Shown here piece after piece: positions 9,054 to 18,289 of a stretch of DNA of 64,000 nucleotides. This DNA is from Streptomyces sp. NBC_01232 (GTDB lineage Bacteria; Actinomycetota; Actinomycetes; Streptomycetales; Streptomycetaceae), in assembly GCF_035989885.1 (NCBI RefSeq), contig NZ_CP108518.1:7183001-7247000 (forward strand). The letters are read 5' to 3'. The notes beneath the pieces are model-generated. The model searched no databases, was not told the DNA's origin, and worked only from the letters and a program-made list of their open reading frames with translations. Numbering within the stretch: the stretch's first letter is position 1; the number at the start of each line of letters is the position of its first letter. The translations under genes and the position numbers were made by a program.

Positions 9054-9249
9054 CGTGCTGTTCCCCTCCCGCGCGGTACGCCGCGGCGGGCGGTGTCTCG
9101 CCGAAGTCCAGTTCCCGCAGGAGCGATACGACGGAATGGATGTGGCCGGCGGTGGCCTCCACTTCCGCGCGGCGGTCATGGGACGGCGTCGGGCCGGACC
9201 GTTCGGTCCGGCGGACGGCTTCGGGAGGGGTGGGGTCTGAGGCGGACAT
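9040..9249 (-). CDS. Small amidase partner (AtzG-like, tentative)
   Basis: 69-codon frame starting at ATG 9249 behind a strong AAGGAAGG ribosome site and ending inside the amidase start region, a 14-base overlap typical of coupled genes. The C-terminal half reads VVSLLRELDFGETPPAAAYRA. That is the pattern of small helical proteins (AtzG/DUF4089 type) that precede AS-family amidases and end in a P-x-x-x-x-R/Y-A segment contacting the amidase. Length is shorter than usual. Function as an accessory subunit is inferred from position and this segment; I cannot verify the family. Confidence 0.5.
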   Translation of the reverse strand: MSASDPTPPEAVRRTERSGPTPSHDRRAEVEATAGHIHSVVSLLRELDFGETPPAAAYRAGGEQHDAAV

Positions 9250-9302
9250 GCACGGCCTTCCTTCAGAGGGAGCGGCGGAACGAGGAACCATCACGCCGCC
9301 TT

Positions 9303-9321
9303 AAAGCTAACTTCTTGCGTT
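9303..9321. promoter_or_regulatory. Operator-like site, copy 1 (amidase side)
   Basis: AAAGCTAACTTCTTGCGTT lies 54 bases upstream of the small amidase-partner gene. It is near-identical over 25 bases to the site upstream of the TetR-family gene (10961-10979) and related to the palindrome at 9349-9367. The presence of the same sequence at two places 1.6 kb apart, each in front of a gene start, is directly seen; binding by the TetR-type protein is inferred. Confidence 0.6.
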
Positions 9322-9348
9322 AGTCCACGGTAGGGCCTACGGTCACTT

Positions 9349-9367
9349 AAAGCGAATGAATCGCTTT
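9349..9367. promoter_or_regulatory. Operator-like palindrome, copy 2 (hydrolase side)
   Basis: Perfect inverted repeat AAAGCGA-ATGAA-TCGCTTT, with 7-base arms and a 5-base centre, 40 bases before the ATG of the metallo-beta-lactamase-fold hydrolase. It fits the consensus AAAGCnAAnnnnTnGC shared with the sites at 9303-9321 and 10961-10979. Symmetry and spacing fit a TetR-family dimer site that would repress the divergent pair of transcripts in this 158-base intergenic region. Confidence 0.65.
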
Positions 9368-9407
9368 TGCTGGTTGCCGGACCTCCGCAGACGAAGGAAG
9401 CACGCGC

Positions 9408-10322
9408 ATGCGCACCGCACAGTTCACCGAGCCGTCCCCGCCGTCCGGAACCGCCGCCCACTGGTCCGTCGGGGAGATCACGGTCCACCGCGTCGACGAA
9501 GTGCCCCTGCCGCCCGCGACCGGACCGTGGCTGCTGCCGACCGCCACCCCGGACGTGGTCGCCGGACACCCGTGGCTGCGGCCCGACTTCGCCGGCCCGG
9601 ACGGCGTCCTGCGCCTCCACAGCCACAGCTTCGCGCTGGTCGTGGACGGCCTGCGCGTCCTCGTCGACACCGGGATCGGCAACGGCAAGACGAGGGCCAA
9701 CCCGGCGTGGCACGACCTGCGCACCGACTACCTCGCCCGCCTCGCGGACATCGGCTTCACTCCCGGGAACGTCGACCTGGTGATCCTCACGCACCTGCAC
9801 ACCGACCACGTCGGATGGAACACCCGGAAGGTCGACGGCGCCTGGGCGCCGACCTTCCCCGCCGCCCGGTACCTCACGGCGCGGACGGAGTACGAGTTCT
9901 GGGCCGCCCACGACATGGACGAGGCGCGGCGCGCCATGTTCCGCGACTCCGTCCTGCCGGTCGAGGAGGCGGGGCTGCTCGACCTGGTCGACGTACCGGC
10001 CGGGGGGACCGACGTGGCCGACGGGCTGCGCCTGCTGCCCGCCCCGGGGCACACTCCCGGCCAGATCGCCGTACAGGTGAGCAGCGCGGGCGCCTCGGCC
10101 CTCATCACCGGGGACGCCGTCCACCACCCCGTGCAGCTGGCGCATCCGGAGATCGGCGCCTGTGTCGACATCGACCCCGCGCAGGCCGAGGCCACCCGCC
10201 GAGCGCTGCTCGCCCGGCTCGCCGACACCGGCGCCCTGGTCCTCGGTACGCACTTCCCCGCGCCGACCGCCGGGCGCGTGGTCGCGGAGGGGGACGGCTA
10301 CCGCCTCGAACCGGCCACCTGA
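9408..10322 (+). CDS. Metallo-beta-lactamase-fold hydrolase (lactonase-like)
   Basis: 304-residue cytoplasmic metallohydrolase. The metal-binding motif THLHTDHVGWN (HxHxDH) is intact near residue 130. Later ligands are visible in PAPGHTPGQIAV (His), ITGDAVHH (Asp) and GTHFPAPTAG (His), so a two-zinc site is complete. The organisation resembles the MBL family that includes N-acyl-homoserine lactonases and quorum-quenching or beta-lactone/ester hydrolases; substrate is not assignable. It is divergent from the amidase pair across the two operator-like sites and is followed by a convergent TetR gene, so it is probably the effector gene of that regulator. Confidence 0.85.
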   Translation: MRTAQFTEPSPPSGTAAHWSVGEITVHRVDEVPLPPATGPWLLPTATPDVVAGHPWLRPDFAGPDGVLRLHSHSFALVVDGLRVLVDTGIGNGKTRANPAWHDLRTDYLARLADIGFTPGNVDLVILTHLHTDHVGWNTRKVDGAWAPTFPAARYLTARTEYEFWAAHDMDEARRAMFRDSVLPVEEAGLLDLVDVPAGGTDVADGLRLLPAPGHTPGQIAVQVSSAGASALITGDAVHHPVQLAHPEIGACVDIDPAQAEATRRALLARLADTGALVLGTHFPAPTAGRVVAEGDGYRLEPAT

Positions 10323-10376
10323 TGCCCGGCGGGCCACTGACGGGTGACGGTTGTTCGGTTCCCCGCGGACGGCAGG

Positions 10377-10949
10377 TCAGCCGCTGGTGGCGAAGCCCTC
10401 GACGGCCCCTCGCGCGAGGCGGTGTGCGTATGTGCCGGTGAGGTCGCCGGGGCGGAACAGGATCCGGTACATCATCGGTGCCACGACCCGGTCGAGCACC
10501 GTCTCGACGTCCGGGGCGTCCTCGCCGCGCTCCACGGCCCGGGCGAGCACGATGCCGACCTGCTCCGCCGCGTAGGCCGAGCACCGCCCCGCGTTGTCAC
10601 CGCCGGGATCCCCCAGCAGCGCGTCGCGGATGTACGCACGCCCCGTGGGCGAGGACATCTCCTCCATGAACTGCTCGGCCCAGCTGCTCAGGTCCTTCAG
10701 CAGGTCGCCGTGGTCCTCCGGCGGTTCCTCCGGGCGCAGATGCTCGACGGCGACGTCCGAGAGCAGCTCCTGCAGGTCGCCCCAGCGGCGGTAGATCGTC
10801 GAGGGAGTGACGCCGGCCCGCGCCGCGACCAGCGGAACGGTCAGGTCGGTACGCCCCACCTCGGTCTGGAGCTCCCGCACGGCGGCGTGGACCGCCTGCT
10901 GGACCCGCGCGCTGCGGCCTCCGGGGCGGACCATCGCTTTTCGGCTCAT
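10377..10949 (-). CDS. TetR-family transcriptional regulator
   Basis: 190 residues. The N-terminal helix-turn-helix is clear at about 28-60: LTVPLVAARAGVTPSTIYRRWGDLQELLSDVAVEHL, with the S/T-I-Y-R-R-W recognition helix typical of the family. The C-terminal domain (70-190) is the variable helical ligand-binding part (AEQFMEEMSSPTGRAYIRDAL). Its own start is preceded at 12 bases by an operator-like sequence (10961-10979) also found twice in the 9.3 kb divergent region, so autorepression and control of the hydrolase and amidase operons is the simplest reading. It converges with the MBL-fold gene. Confidence 0.88.
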   Translation of the reverse strand: MSRKAMVRPGGRSARVQQAVHAAVRELQTEVGRTDLTVPLVAARAGVTPSTIYRRWGDLQELLSDVAVEHLRPEEPPEDHGDLLKDLSSWAEQFMEEMSSPTGRAYIRDALLGDPGGDNAGRCSAYAAEQVGIVLARAVERGEDAPDVETVLDRVVAPMMYRILFRPGDLTGTYAHRLARGAVEGFATSG

Positions 10950-10960
10950 GCGGCCAGCTT

Positions 10961-10979
10961 AAAGCAAATTTCTTGCATC
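10961..10979. promoter_or_regulatory. Operator-like site, copy 3 (TetR gene)
   Basis: AAAGCAAATTTCTTGCATC, located 12 bases upstream of the TetR-family start codon. The core GCAA-ATTTC-TTGC is a perfect short palindrome. Together with its flanks (CTTAAAGC at the left, AGTC at the right) it matches the site at 9303-9321 with only a few differences. Position between promoter and start codon fits negative autoregulation. Confidence 0.6.
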
Positions 10980-11023
10980 AGTCTGCCCGCAGGCGGGCAC
11001 ACCGCGCGCGGGAACGGCCGTTG

Positions 11024-11992
<969 letters not shown>

Positions 11993-12014
11993 TTAGGATC
12001 CTCTGGGAGGGACC

Positions 12015-12623
12015 GTGATCCGCATTCTGCTGGCCGAGGACATGCACATGCTCCGTGGGGCGCTGGCCGCCCTGCTGAACCTGGAGGCCGACCTGGAGGT
12101 CGTCGCCGAAGTGGCCCGCGGGGACGCCGTCCTCCCCGCCGCGCTCGCCCACCAGCCCACCGTCGCCGTGCTCGACCTGGACATGCCCGGCGCCGACGGA
12201 CTCTCCGCCGCCCGCGACCTCGCGGCCGCGCTGCCCGACTGCCGGGTCCTGATCCTCACCGCGCTCGGCCGCCCCGAGGCACTGCGGTCGGCACTCGCCG
12301 CCCGGGTGGGAGGGTTCATGCTCAAGGACGCCCAGCCGGATCAACTGGCCGCCGCGATCCGCAGCGTGGCCGCGGGGGAGCACGTCATCGACCCGAAACT
12401 GGCCGCAGCGGCTCTCACCGCCAGGACGAGCCCGCTCACTCCTCGCGAGAGCGACGTGCTGCGGCTCGCCGCCGGCGGCGCCGAGATCGAGGAGATGGCC
12501 GACGCGTTGCACCTCTCCCAGGGCACCGTGCGCAACTACCTCGGCGCGGCCGTGACCAAGCTCGATGCCCGCAACCGGCTCGACGCGGTGCGGATCGCCC
12601 GGGAGCAGGGCTGGTTGGCGTGA
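12015..12623 (+). CDS. NarL/DesR-type response regulator
   Basis: 202 residues: a receiver domain (1-120) with acidic pocket E8/D9, phosphoacceptor D54 in VLDLDMPGADG, the Thr of LILTALG and the Lys of FMLKD; then a LuxR-type helix-turn-helix at about 138-198 (LTPRESDVLRLAAGGAEIEEMADALHLSQGTVRNY). The output domain is the DesR/NarL kind. The start is GTG 12015. It ends 17 bases from the end of the convergent histidine-kinase gene; a sensor and regulator in convergent orientation is less usual than a tandem pair but the family match (DesK-like kinase with DesR-like regulator) makes them likely partners. Confidence 0.9.
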   Translation: MIRILLAEDMHMLRGALAALLNLEADLEVVAEVARGDAVLPAALAHQPTVAVLDLDMPGADGLSAARDLAAALPDCRVLILTALGRPEALRSALAARVGGFMLKDAQPDQLAAAIRSVAAGEHVIDPKLAAAALTARTSPLTPRESDVLRLAAGGAEIEEMADALHLSQGTVRNYLGAAVTKLDARNRLDAVRIAREQGWLA

Positions 12624-12640
12624 CCTCGGCGTGAGGCGGG

Positions 12641-14539
12641 TCAACCGGTGAGGGGAACGGGAGCGGACTCCAGACGGACCGTCAGGACGTAGCCGCGGGC
12701 CCCGCCCGGGCCTGTGCCGTGCGGGGCCGGTCCCGCTTCCAGGACCCCGCCGAGGGCGGCCGCGCGCTCACGCAGGTTCCGCAGCCCGTTGCCGCCGGCC
12801 CCCGGTCCGGCTCCTTCCCGCCGCTGGGGTGCGGGGAGCGCCCGGCCGTCGTCCGCCACCCGCAGCAGCCCCGGGCCGAGATCCACCTCGCACCGCCCGG
12901 CTCCGGCCGCGTGCCGCAGTACGTTCGTCACCGCCTCCCGGAGCACCGTGGCGAACAGCGCCTGCGACACCCCGTCCACCGAGTGCGCGGCTCCCTGTAC
13001 CCGCACGGCGATCCCCGCGGCGGCCAGCACCCTCCGGGCGGAGGCCAGTTCCTCCTCCAGTGTCAGCTCCGCGCCCTCCCCCGGGATCGCCCGGAGGTCC
13101 GCCAACGCCCGCTCCGCCAGCGCCGCGGCGTCGGCGAGATGCCGGCCGGCCCGCTCCCGGTCGGGGTCGCGGACCGCCAGCTCGCCCTTCAGGACGATCG
13201 CCGACAGCCCGTAGCCCAGCAGGTCGTGGACGTCCCGCGCGATGCGCCGGCGTTCTCGCGCCACGACCAGCGAGGCGAGCGCCTCGCGGGCCTCCCGCAC
13301 CTGCTGGACGAGGCGGGTGAGCAGGGCGAGGCCGTAGAAGACCAGAGCGATCACCACGATGTCCAGCAGGAGGAGAGCGGTGCCGCGCGCCCCGGGTCCG
13401 TCCGTCCGCGCCAGCAGCGCGAGCGCCGCGACGGCCGTCAGCGCCCCGGCCGCCGGCCAGCCGGTGCGCGCGGGAAGGACGATGAGCACCGAGGCGGCCG
13501 CGAACCCCACCAGCTGGGGGTACGGGCCGTCCGGTGCGGCCAGCACGACCAGGACCAGGGCGAGTTGGAGGCCCAGCGTCCATGCGGCGTACGGGGGACG
13601 CACGCCCGGCGGGCGGGGCAGGGAGTGGTAGGCCTGAAGCCCGACCACCGCCACCAGCACGGCCGCGTACCCGGCGATCCGCCCGCCGGGCACCCCGTCA
13701 CCGAGCAGGAAGGCCATGCCCACGATCAGGTACTCCAGGTGGGTGGCGACCACGATGGGCCACGCCGGCCCGGGCGTCATGGCACGGGCGGTGACGTCCG
13801 CCCCGTCGTCCGCCTCCGCCTCCGACTCCGCCGACTGCACGGTCGGCGCGGCGCGCACGCGCTCCGAAGCCGCCCGCGCGACCACCACCATGTCCCGCGC
13901 CGCCCGCGTGCCCTGCCCGGCGAGCCGGGCGATCTCCGCCAGGGCCGCTCCCAGCACCGCGTCCAGGTCCCGCCCGGCGCGTTCCCGCTCGGCCGTGACC
14001 CGGGCCTGCCCCAACGCGCCGAGAGTGGCGCGCAGTTCGGCGTAGAGATCGGTGAGCCTGGTCAGCGCGTAGATGATCAGCCCGTGGGCAAGGGCGTTGC
14101 CCATGCCGTTCAGGACGGAATGGACACTGCCGTCACCGGGTGCGAGCGGCCCGGCGGCCAGCACGATGACGCCGAACAGGGCCCACCGCAGGCGCCGTTC
14201 GACGACCAGCAGCACGGAGGCGCCGAGGAAGCCGGGCAGGCCCGACCAGGGCGCGAGCAGGAACTGGGCCGCCAGGGTCCAGGCACCGCGCAGCCGCCGC
14301 GTCGACGGCAGGCAGGTGGCCAGCTGGAGCAGCACCATCGGTACCGCCGCGGGGCGCGGCAGGACGACAGCCGGCTCGAAGGAGAATCCGAGAACGACGA
14401 CGAGGAGGATCACCGAGAGGACCGCCGGCGCGGGACCGGCATCGTCCACGCTGCTCGGCCCGGCGTTCTCGGGCCCGGTGCCCCCGGGCCCGGATCCGAT
14501 GACCCTCCTGCGCCGAAATGCCCTGCCCCACCCGTTCAT
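12641..14539 (-). CDS. DesK-like histidine kinase with duplicated, partly degenerate sensor half
   Basis: 632 residues, about 1.5 to 2 times the usual DesK length. Residues 40-165 form one set of membrane helices followed by a dimerisation-like helix ERERAGRDLDAVLG (near 186-197). Residues 260-410 form a second set of helices followed by the genuine HisKA_3 box ERRRIARDVHDLLG with phosphoacceptor H438. At the equivalent place the first copy has D193 instead of His and lacks an ATPase domain. The single HATPase (500-625) has N-box EAVTNVLRHA, RVADDGRA and GGNGLRNLRERAAALGG. It should autophosphorylate on H438 and signal to the convergent regulator at 12015-12623. ATG 14539 has no close rival. 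Confidence 0.85.
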   Translation of the reverse strand: MNGWGRAFRRRRVIGSGPGGTGPENAGPSSVDDAGPAPAVLSVILLVVVLGFSFEPAVVLPRPAAVPMVLLQLATCLPSTRRLRGAWTLAAQFLLAPWSGLPGFLGASVLLVVERRLRWALFGVIVLAAGPLAPGDGSVHSVLNGMGNALAHGLIIYALTRLTDLYAELRATLGALGQARVTAERERAGRDLDAVLGAALAEIARLAGQGTRAARDMVVVARAASERVRAAPTVQSAESEAEADDGADVTARAMTPGPAWPIVVATHLEYLIVGMAFLLGDGVPGGRIAGYAAVLVAVVGLQAYHSLPRPPGVRPPYAAWTLGLQLALVLVVLAAPDGPYPQLVGFAAASVLIVLPARTGWPAAGALTAVAALALLARTDGPGARGTALLLLDIVVIALVFYGLALLTRLVQQVREAREALASLVVARERRRIARDVHDLLGYGLSAIVLKGELAVRDPDRERAGRHLADAAALAERALADLRAIPGEGAELTLEEELASARRVLAAAGIAVRVQGAAHSVDGVSQALFATVLREAVTNVLRHAAGAGRCEVDLGPGLLRVADDGRALPAPQRREGAGPGAGGNGLRNLRERAAALGGVLEAGPAPHGTGPGGARGYVLTVRLESAPVPLTG

Positions 14540-14650
14540 GAGGTCACGTTAGACGCCCGTGCGCGGCACCCGGCCCACCCATGTGAAATACACATCGGTC
14601 GGTGTACCTCGCACTGCCGCCGGCCCGGCCCGGGACGGGATCGTCGTCCC

Positions 14651-16600
14651 ATGCGTACGACGTCGATACGGACCCTCACCACCCTGGCCGCCACGATCAC
14701 GATCACCTCCGCCGCGCTGCTCGCCGTCGCGGCGCCCGCACCCGCGGCCACAGCCCCCCGTCCCGACGCCCTCAGCTCCTCCCACTCCCTCGGCTCCCTC
14801 GTCGACACCGCCGTCGCCGGGTACCTGGAGGACGACCGCATCCCCGGCGCGGCCGTCACGGTCGTGGCCGGCGGCCGCACCGTCCTGGCCAAGGGCTACG
14901 GAGTCGCCGACGTCCGCACCCGCACCCCGGTCGACCCGGAGCGCACCACCTTCTTCCTCGGCTCGCTCGCCAAACTGTTCACGGCGCAGGCCGCCTCCCG
15001 GCTCGTCGCCGGGGGTGAAGTCGACCCGAAGGCCGACGTCAACGACTACCTCCGCGCGGTCACCGTCCCGGACACCTACCCCGGCCGCCCCGTCACCCTG
15101 GACCGGCTCCTCACGCACACCGCGGGCTTCGACAGCGACCTCATCGGCCGCAACCGGGCCACCGCGAACGACGTCGAACCGCTCGCCGAAAGCCTCGTGA
15201 CGCGCCGGCCACCCCGGGTCCGCGCACCGGGCACGATCGCCGCCTACGACAACTACGGCTACGCGCTCGCGGGCCAGCTCGTCGCCGACGTCTCCGGCCG
15301 TTCCTTTCCCGAGTACGTCGACGAGCACATCCTCCAGCCCCTGGGCATGACCCGTTCCACCTTCGCCCAGCCGCAGCCCGCCCCGATCGCAGCCGGCCTC
15401 GCCCGCGGCTACCGCCCCGGCGGCGCGTCCGGCTGGACCCAGGACAAGGGCCAGTACGGTGCCTGGAGCCCCGCCGGGCCCGGCGCCGTCAGCACCGCCG
15501 CCGACATGGGCCGCTGGATGAGCGCACAGCTCACCGACGACACCCCGGCGAACCGCCTCATGCAGCAGGTGCACCACCGGCAGGATCCCCGTATGCCCGG
15601 ACTCGGCTACGGCTTCGAGGAGTGGCGGCGCGGCGGGCGGACCGGCTGGTTCAAGGACGGCGACCTCCCCGGATTCCACGCCGGGTTGCTGCTCGTCCCC
15701 GGCCACGACGTGGGCGTGTTCGTCGTCTTCAACGGCGACGGCACCGACGGCCGCGCCCCGTGGGACGGCAGGGACCTCATCGACCGGATCGTCGACGCCC
15801 TCCTCCCGGCGGGGGCAGCCGCGTCGGCCGCCCCGAGCCCCCCGAGCACCGTAGGCGCCCCCGCCCTCGACTCCTTCACCGGCAGCTACCGCGCCGCCCG
15901 GGTCAGCCGCAGCAGTCTCATGGCGATCGAAGGCCTGGTCGCGGGAGTCACGGTCGAGAAGGACGGCGAGAACGGACTGCGCACCACCGGCCTCTCCCTC
16001 GACCCCGGCCGGCCCGAACAGGTCTGGCTGGCCCTCGGTGACGGCCTGTTCCAGGAGCGCGGCGGAACCGGTGCGACGCTCGCCTTCCCCGGGGACGGGC
16101 TGCTCGTATCGTCCTCGATGCCGTCCACGGCATACGAGAAGCTGCCGTGGCACCGGTCTCCGGCCCTGCACCTGGGGCTGCTCGCGAGCGGCATCGGGGT
16201 GCTGGTACTCGCCGCGCTCGTCCTTCCCGCGACCGCCCTGGTACGGCGGATGCGGGGGAGTGCCCCGCACCCGCCCGCGGCACGGGCCGCGCGGGCGGCG
16301 GCCGCTCTGACCGGGTTGATCGCCGCCGCGTTCACGGTCGTGCTCGCGGCGGTCGTCTCGGACGGCAACGCGATGATGGAAAGCGTGCCCCTGGGCTCGC
16401 CGCTGCTGTCCACCGCGACGACGCTGGCCACGGCGCTCGTGCCCTGCGCCCTGGTGGTGCTGGCGGGTGCGGTCGCGGCCTGGCTCCGCGGCTGGTGGAA
16501 CGTCACCGGCCGCATCCTGTTCACCCTCACGGCGGCGGGCGCGACCGCCACGGCGAGCCTGCTGCTCCAGTACCACCTGGTGGCCGGCCCGTTCGCCTGA
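14651..16600 (+). CDS. Exported serine hydrolase, class C beta-lactamase fold, with membrane tail
   Basis: 649 residues. A Sec signal peptide (LAATITITSAALLAVAAPAPAATA) is followed by a beta-lactamase/D-Ala-D-Ala carboxypeptidase-like domain (45-395). Catalytic motifs are present: SLAK (SxxK, in FFLGSLAKLFTA), YDNYGYA (YxN) and the third-box equivalent FHAGLLL. A beta-barrel-like region (420-500) and four hydrophobic segments (about 505-645) complete the protein, so the catalytic domain faces outside and is anchored by the C-terminus. This architecture is common in streptomycete Pbp/AmpC-like hydrolases (esterase or peptidase, not a true resistance beta-lactamase). The open frame extends far upstream but ATG 14651 starts the signal peptide. 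Confidence 0.85.
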   Translation: MRTTSIRTLTTLAATITITSAALLAVAAPAPAATAPRPDALSSSHSLGSLVDTAVAGYLEDDRIPGAAVTVVAGGRTVLAKGYGVADVRTRTPVDPERTTFFLGSLAKLFTAQAASRLVAGGEVDPKADVNDYLRAVTVPDTYPGRPVTLDRLLTHTAGFDSDLIGRNRATANDVEPLAESLVTRRPPRVRAPGTIAAYDNYGYALAGQLVADVSGRSFPEYVDEHILQPLGMTRSTFAQPQPAPIAAGLARGYRPGGASGWTQDKGQYGAWSPAGPGAVSTAADMGRWMSAQLTDDTPANRLMQQVHHRQDPRMPGLGYGFEEWRRGGRTGWFKDGDLPGFHAGLLLVPGHDVGVFVVFNGDGTDGRAPWDGRDLIDRIVDALLPAGAAASAAPSPPSTVGAPALDSFTGSYRAARVSRSSLMAIEGLVAGVTVEKDGENGLRTTGLSLDPGRPEQVWLALGDGLFQERGGTGATLAFPGDGLLVSSSMPSTAYEKLPWHRSPALHLGLLASGIGVLVLAALVLPATALVRRMRGSAPHPPAARAARAAAALTGLIAAAFTVVLAAVVSDGNAMMESVPLGSPLLSTATTLATALVPCALVVLAGAVAAWLRGWWNVTGRILFTLTAAGATATASLLLQYHLVAGPFA

Positions 16601-16663
16601 ACCTTCTCAAACCCCCATGAGGCACACGGTCGTCCGCGGCCGCGGAAAGCAGAGGAGCAGATC

Positions 16664-17563
16664 ATGAACAAGTGGACCAGGCGCGGTCTCATGACCGCCG
16701 GCGCGGCGGCCGGAGCCGCCGCGCTCATCGGCGCCGGACCGCCGTCCCGGCGGCCGGAGCCGCTCGACATCGTCACCGGCCTGGACGGGTTCGGCGCACC
16801 GTCGACCGCGGCCGCCGGAGCGGTGACCTTCCGGTTACGGACGACCAGCACGCAGACCGGCATCGTCGGCATCGCCCGGCTCCGTCCCGGCATCGGCGAG
16901 GCCACCTTCCGCAGGCACTTGCGCGACGTATTCGAGAAGGAGACCCCGCGGGACGTCATCCGGGCGTCCAAGGACCTGATGGCCGCCGCCGAGCTGCTCG
17001 GCGGCGCCATGGCGGTGCCCGGCTCGCAGCCGGCCTTCACCGTCCGGCTGCGCCCCGGCCGCCACCTCGTCCTGGAGTACAAGGACTTCGAGGGGCCGCA
17101 CGTCGGACGCGACCCGCTCCCCGGCGAGGAGTACGTCCGCCCGCTCCTCGTCCGGGCCACCGGCGACGCCGGAGCCGCGTGCACACCCCCGTCCGCCACC
17201 GTCACGGCCGTCGACACCGCGGAAGGCCCGCGCTTCGTCCTGGAGGGCGGCATCCGCCGCGGGCGGCCCGTGCGGTACGTCAACGCGATGCGGGGACAGG
17301 CCGACGAGCTCGCGGTGTACCCGCTCGAGGACGACTCCGTCACCGAGGCGGACATCCAGGCGTTCTTCCTGGACACCGGAACGCCCGCGCCCTTCGACCT
17401 GCGCGCGCAGCTGGGTACGCCGCCGCTCTCCCCGGGGCGGAGCGCGGTCGTCGAGATGCCCCTCGACCGGGGCCGGTACGCCCTCACCAGCTGGGTCGCG
17501 GGGATGAAGGACGCGCAGCACCTGTCCGCCCACGGCCAGGTCCTCATCGTCACGGTCCCGTGA
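16664..17563 (+). CDS. Exported protein with Tat-like signal, unknown function
   Basis: 299 residues starting MNKWTRRGLMTAGAAAG, a twin-arginine signal (TRRGLM) followed by a hydrophobic Ala/Gly stretch, so it is probably exported folded. The mature part has repeated beta-strand-like segments (AVTFRLRTTSTQTGIVGIARLRPG; GRHLVLEYKDFEGP; GRYALTSWVAGMKDAQHLSAHG) consistent with two immunoglobulin- or cupredoxin-like sandwiches, without the clear His/Cys ligands of a copper site. It lies 63 bases after the serine hydrolase on the same strand, behind GAGGAG, and is likely co-transcribed. I do not recognise a named family. Confidence 0.6.
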   Translation: MNKWTRRGLMTAGAAAGAAALIGAGPPSRRPEPLDIVTGLDGFGAPSTAAAGAVTFRLRTTSTQTGIVGIARLRPGIGEATFRRHLRDVFEKETPRDVIRASKDLMAAAELLGGAMAVPGSQPAFTVRLRPGRHLVLEYKDFEGPHVGRDPLPGEEYVRPLLVRATGDAGAACTPPSATVTAVDTAEGPRFVLEGGIRRGRPVRYVNAMRGQADELAVYPLEDDSVTEADIQAFFLDTGTPAPFDLRAQLGTPPLSPGRSAVVEMPLDRGRYALTSWVAGMKDAQHLSAHGQVLIVTVP

Positions 17564-17620
17564 CCCGGTCCGGGGTGAACGGGCGCCCGGCCCGACCGGG
17601 CGCGGGGCGACGCCGGACGG

Positions 17621-18169
17621 TCAGGTCCGCTTCAGCAGGCTGGCGTAGGCCCGCTCCATGCCCTGCGCATGTCCGGCGCCCAGCTCGACGTAGACGTGCC
17701 CACTGGCCGTGCACGCCTCGCGCAGGGCTGCGCTCCGGTCCCTGACCCACGCCGCGATCTCGCGGTAGGTGGCGTCATCGGCTCCTTCGAGCCAGTCCGG
17801 GGTGCCACGCAGCTGTTCGGGGGTCAGCTGCGTGTTACCGAGGAAGACGGAGGCCAGCGGTATTCCGAGACCGCCGGCCTCCGTTGCCGCCGCCGGTGTG
17901 ACGATGTCGCCCTCGACCACATAGCCGTCCTCGGGATCGGTGGCGTCGAGGGCCTCGGCGGCCGCCCGGACGAACTCGACGAGGAACGGCTGGGCCAGCT
18001 CTGCCTTGTCCGCATGCGTACCGTGCCGCACGCCGTGCTCGGGGGCGGCGCGCTGGAGCATCGACACCAGGGCGTCGGTCGGGCATCCGGGGAGGCCTGC
18101 CCTCTCCAGCAGCATCCACGCGAGGGTGCTCTTGCCCACCCGGGGCGGCCCTCCGATCAGATAGATCAC
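17621..18169 (-). CDS. P-loop NTPase/kinase-like protein
   Basis: Small AAA/adenylate-kinase-like P-loop protein of 182 residues from GTG 18169. It opens VIYLIGGPPRVGKSTLAWMLL, in which GGPPRVGKST is a canonical Walker A. A lid-like and base-recognition region (about 60-150) and AWVRDRSAALREAC follow. Similar short proteins are annotated as hypothetical kinases in streptomycetes and may phosphorylate a small molecule; the substrate is unknown. The frame is open to ATG 18244, but the extra 25 residues are Arg/Pro-rich and unlike a protein start, so the internal GTG directly before the first beta strand is preferred. Confidence 0.65.
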   Translation of the reverse strand: MIYLIGGPPRVGKSTLAWMLLERAGLPGCPTDALVSMLQRAAPEHGVRHGTHADKAELAQPFLVEFVRAAAEALDATDPEDGYVVEGDIVTPAAATEAGGLGIPLASVFLGNTQLTPEQLRGTPDWLEGADDATYREIAAWVRDRSAALREACTASGHVYVELGAGHAQGMERAYASLLKRT

Positions 18170-18289
18170 ACGAAGAACGTACCCCGGGCGCCGGCTTGGG
18201 CGACCCGCCCTGGCCGGTTCCCGGTCACCGCCTCCGGTCGGCACCCGGCCGCCGGGAGCGCCCGCGGCCGTCCGAAGTGCCCGGAGCCG

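Noticed and set aside
12719..14650. Very long plus-strand open frame (to 16600) upstream of the exported serine hydrolase
   Set aside because: The first 644 codons lie opposite the histidine-kinase gene and give a Gly/Arg/Pro/Gln-rich product without motifs; the signal peptide of the real protein starts at ATG 14651.
14651..16600. Antibiotic-resistance beta-lactamase
   Set aside because: Although the SxxK and YxN motifs are present, the membrane tail and the lack of the KTG-type third motif fit an esterase/peptidase-type family member rather than a true beta-lactamase.
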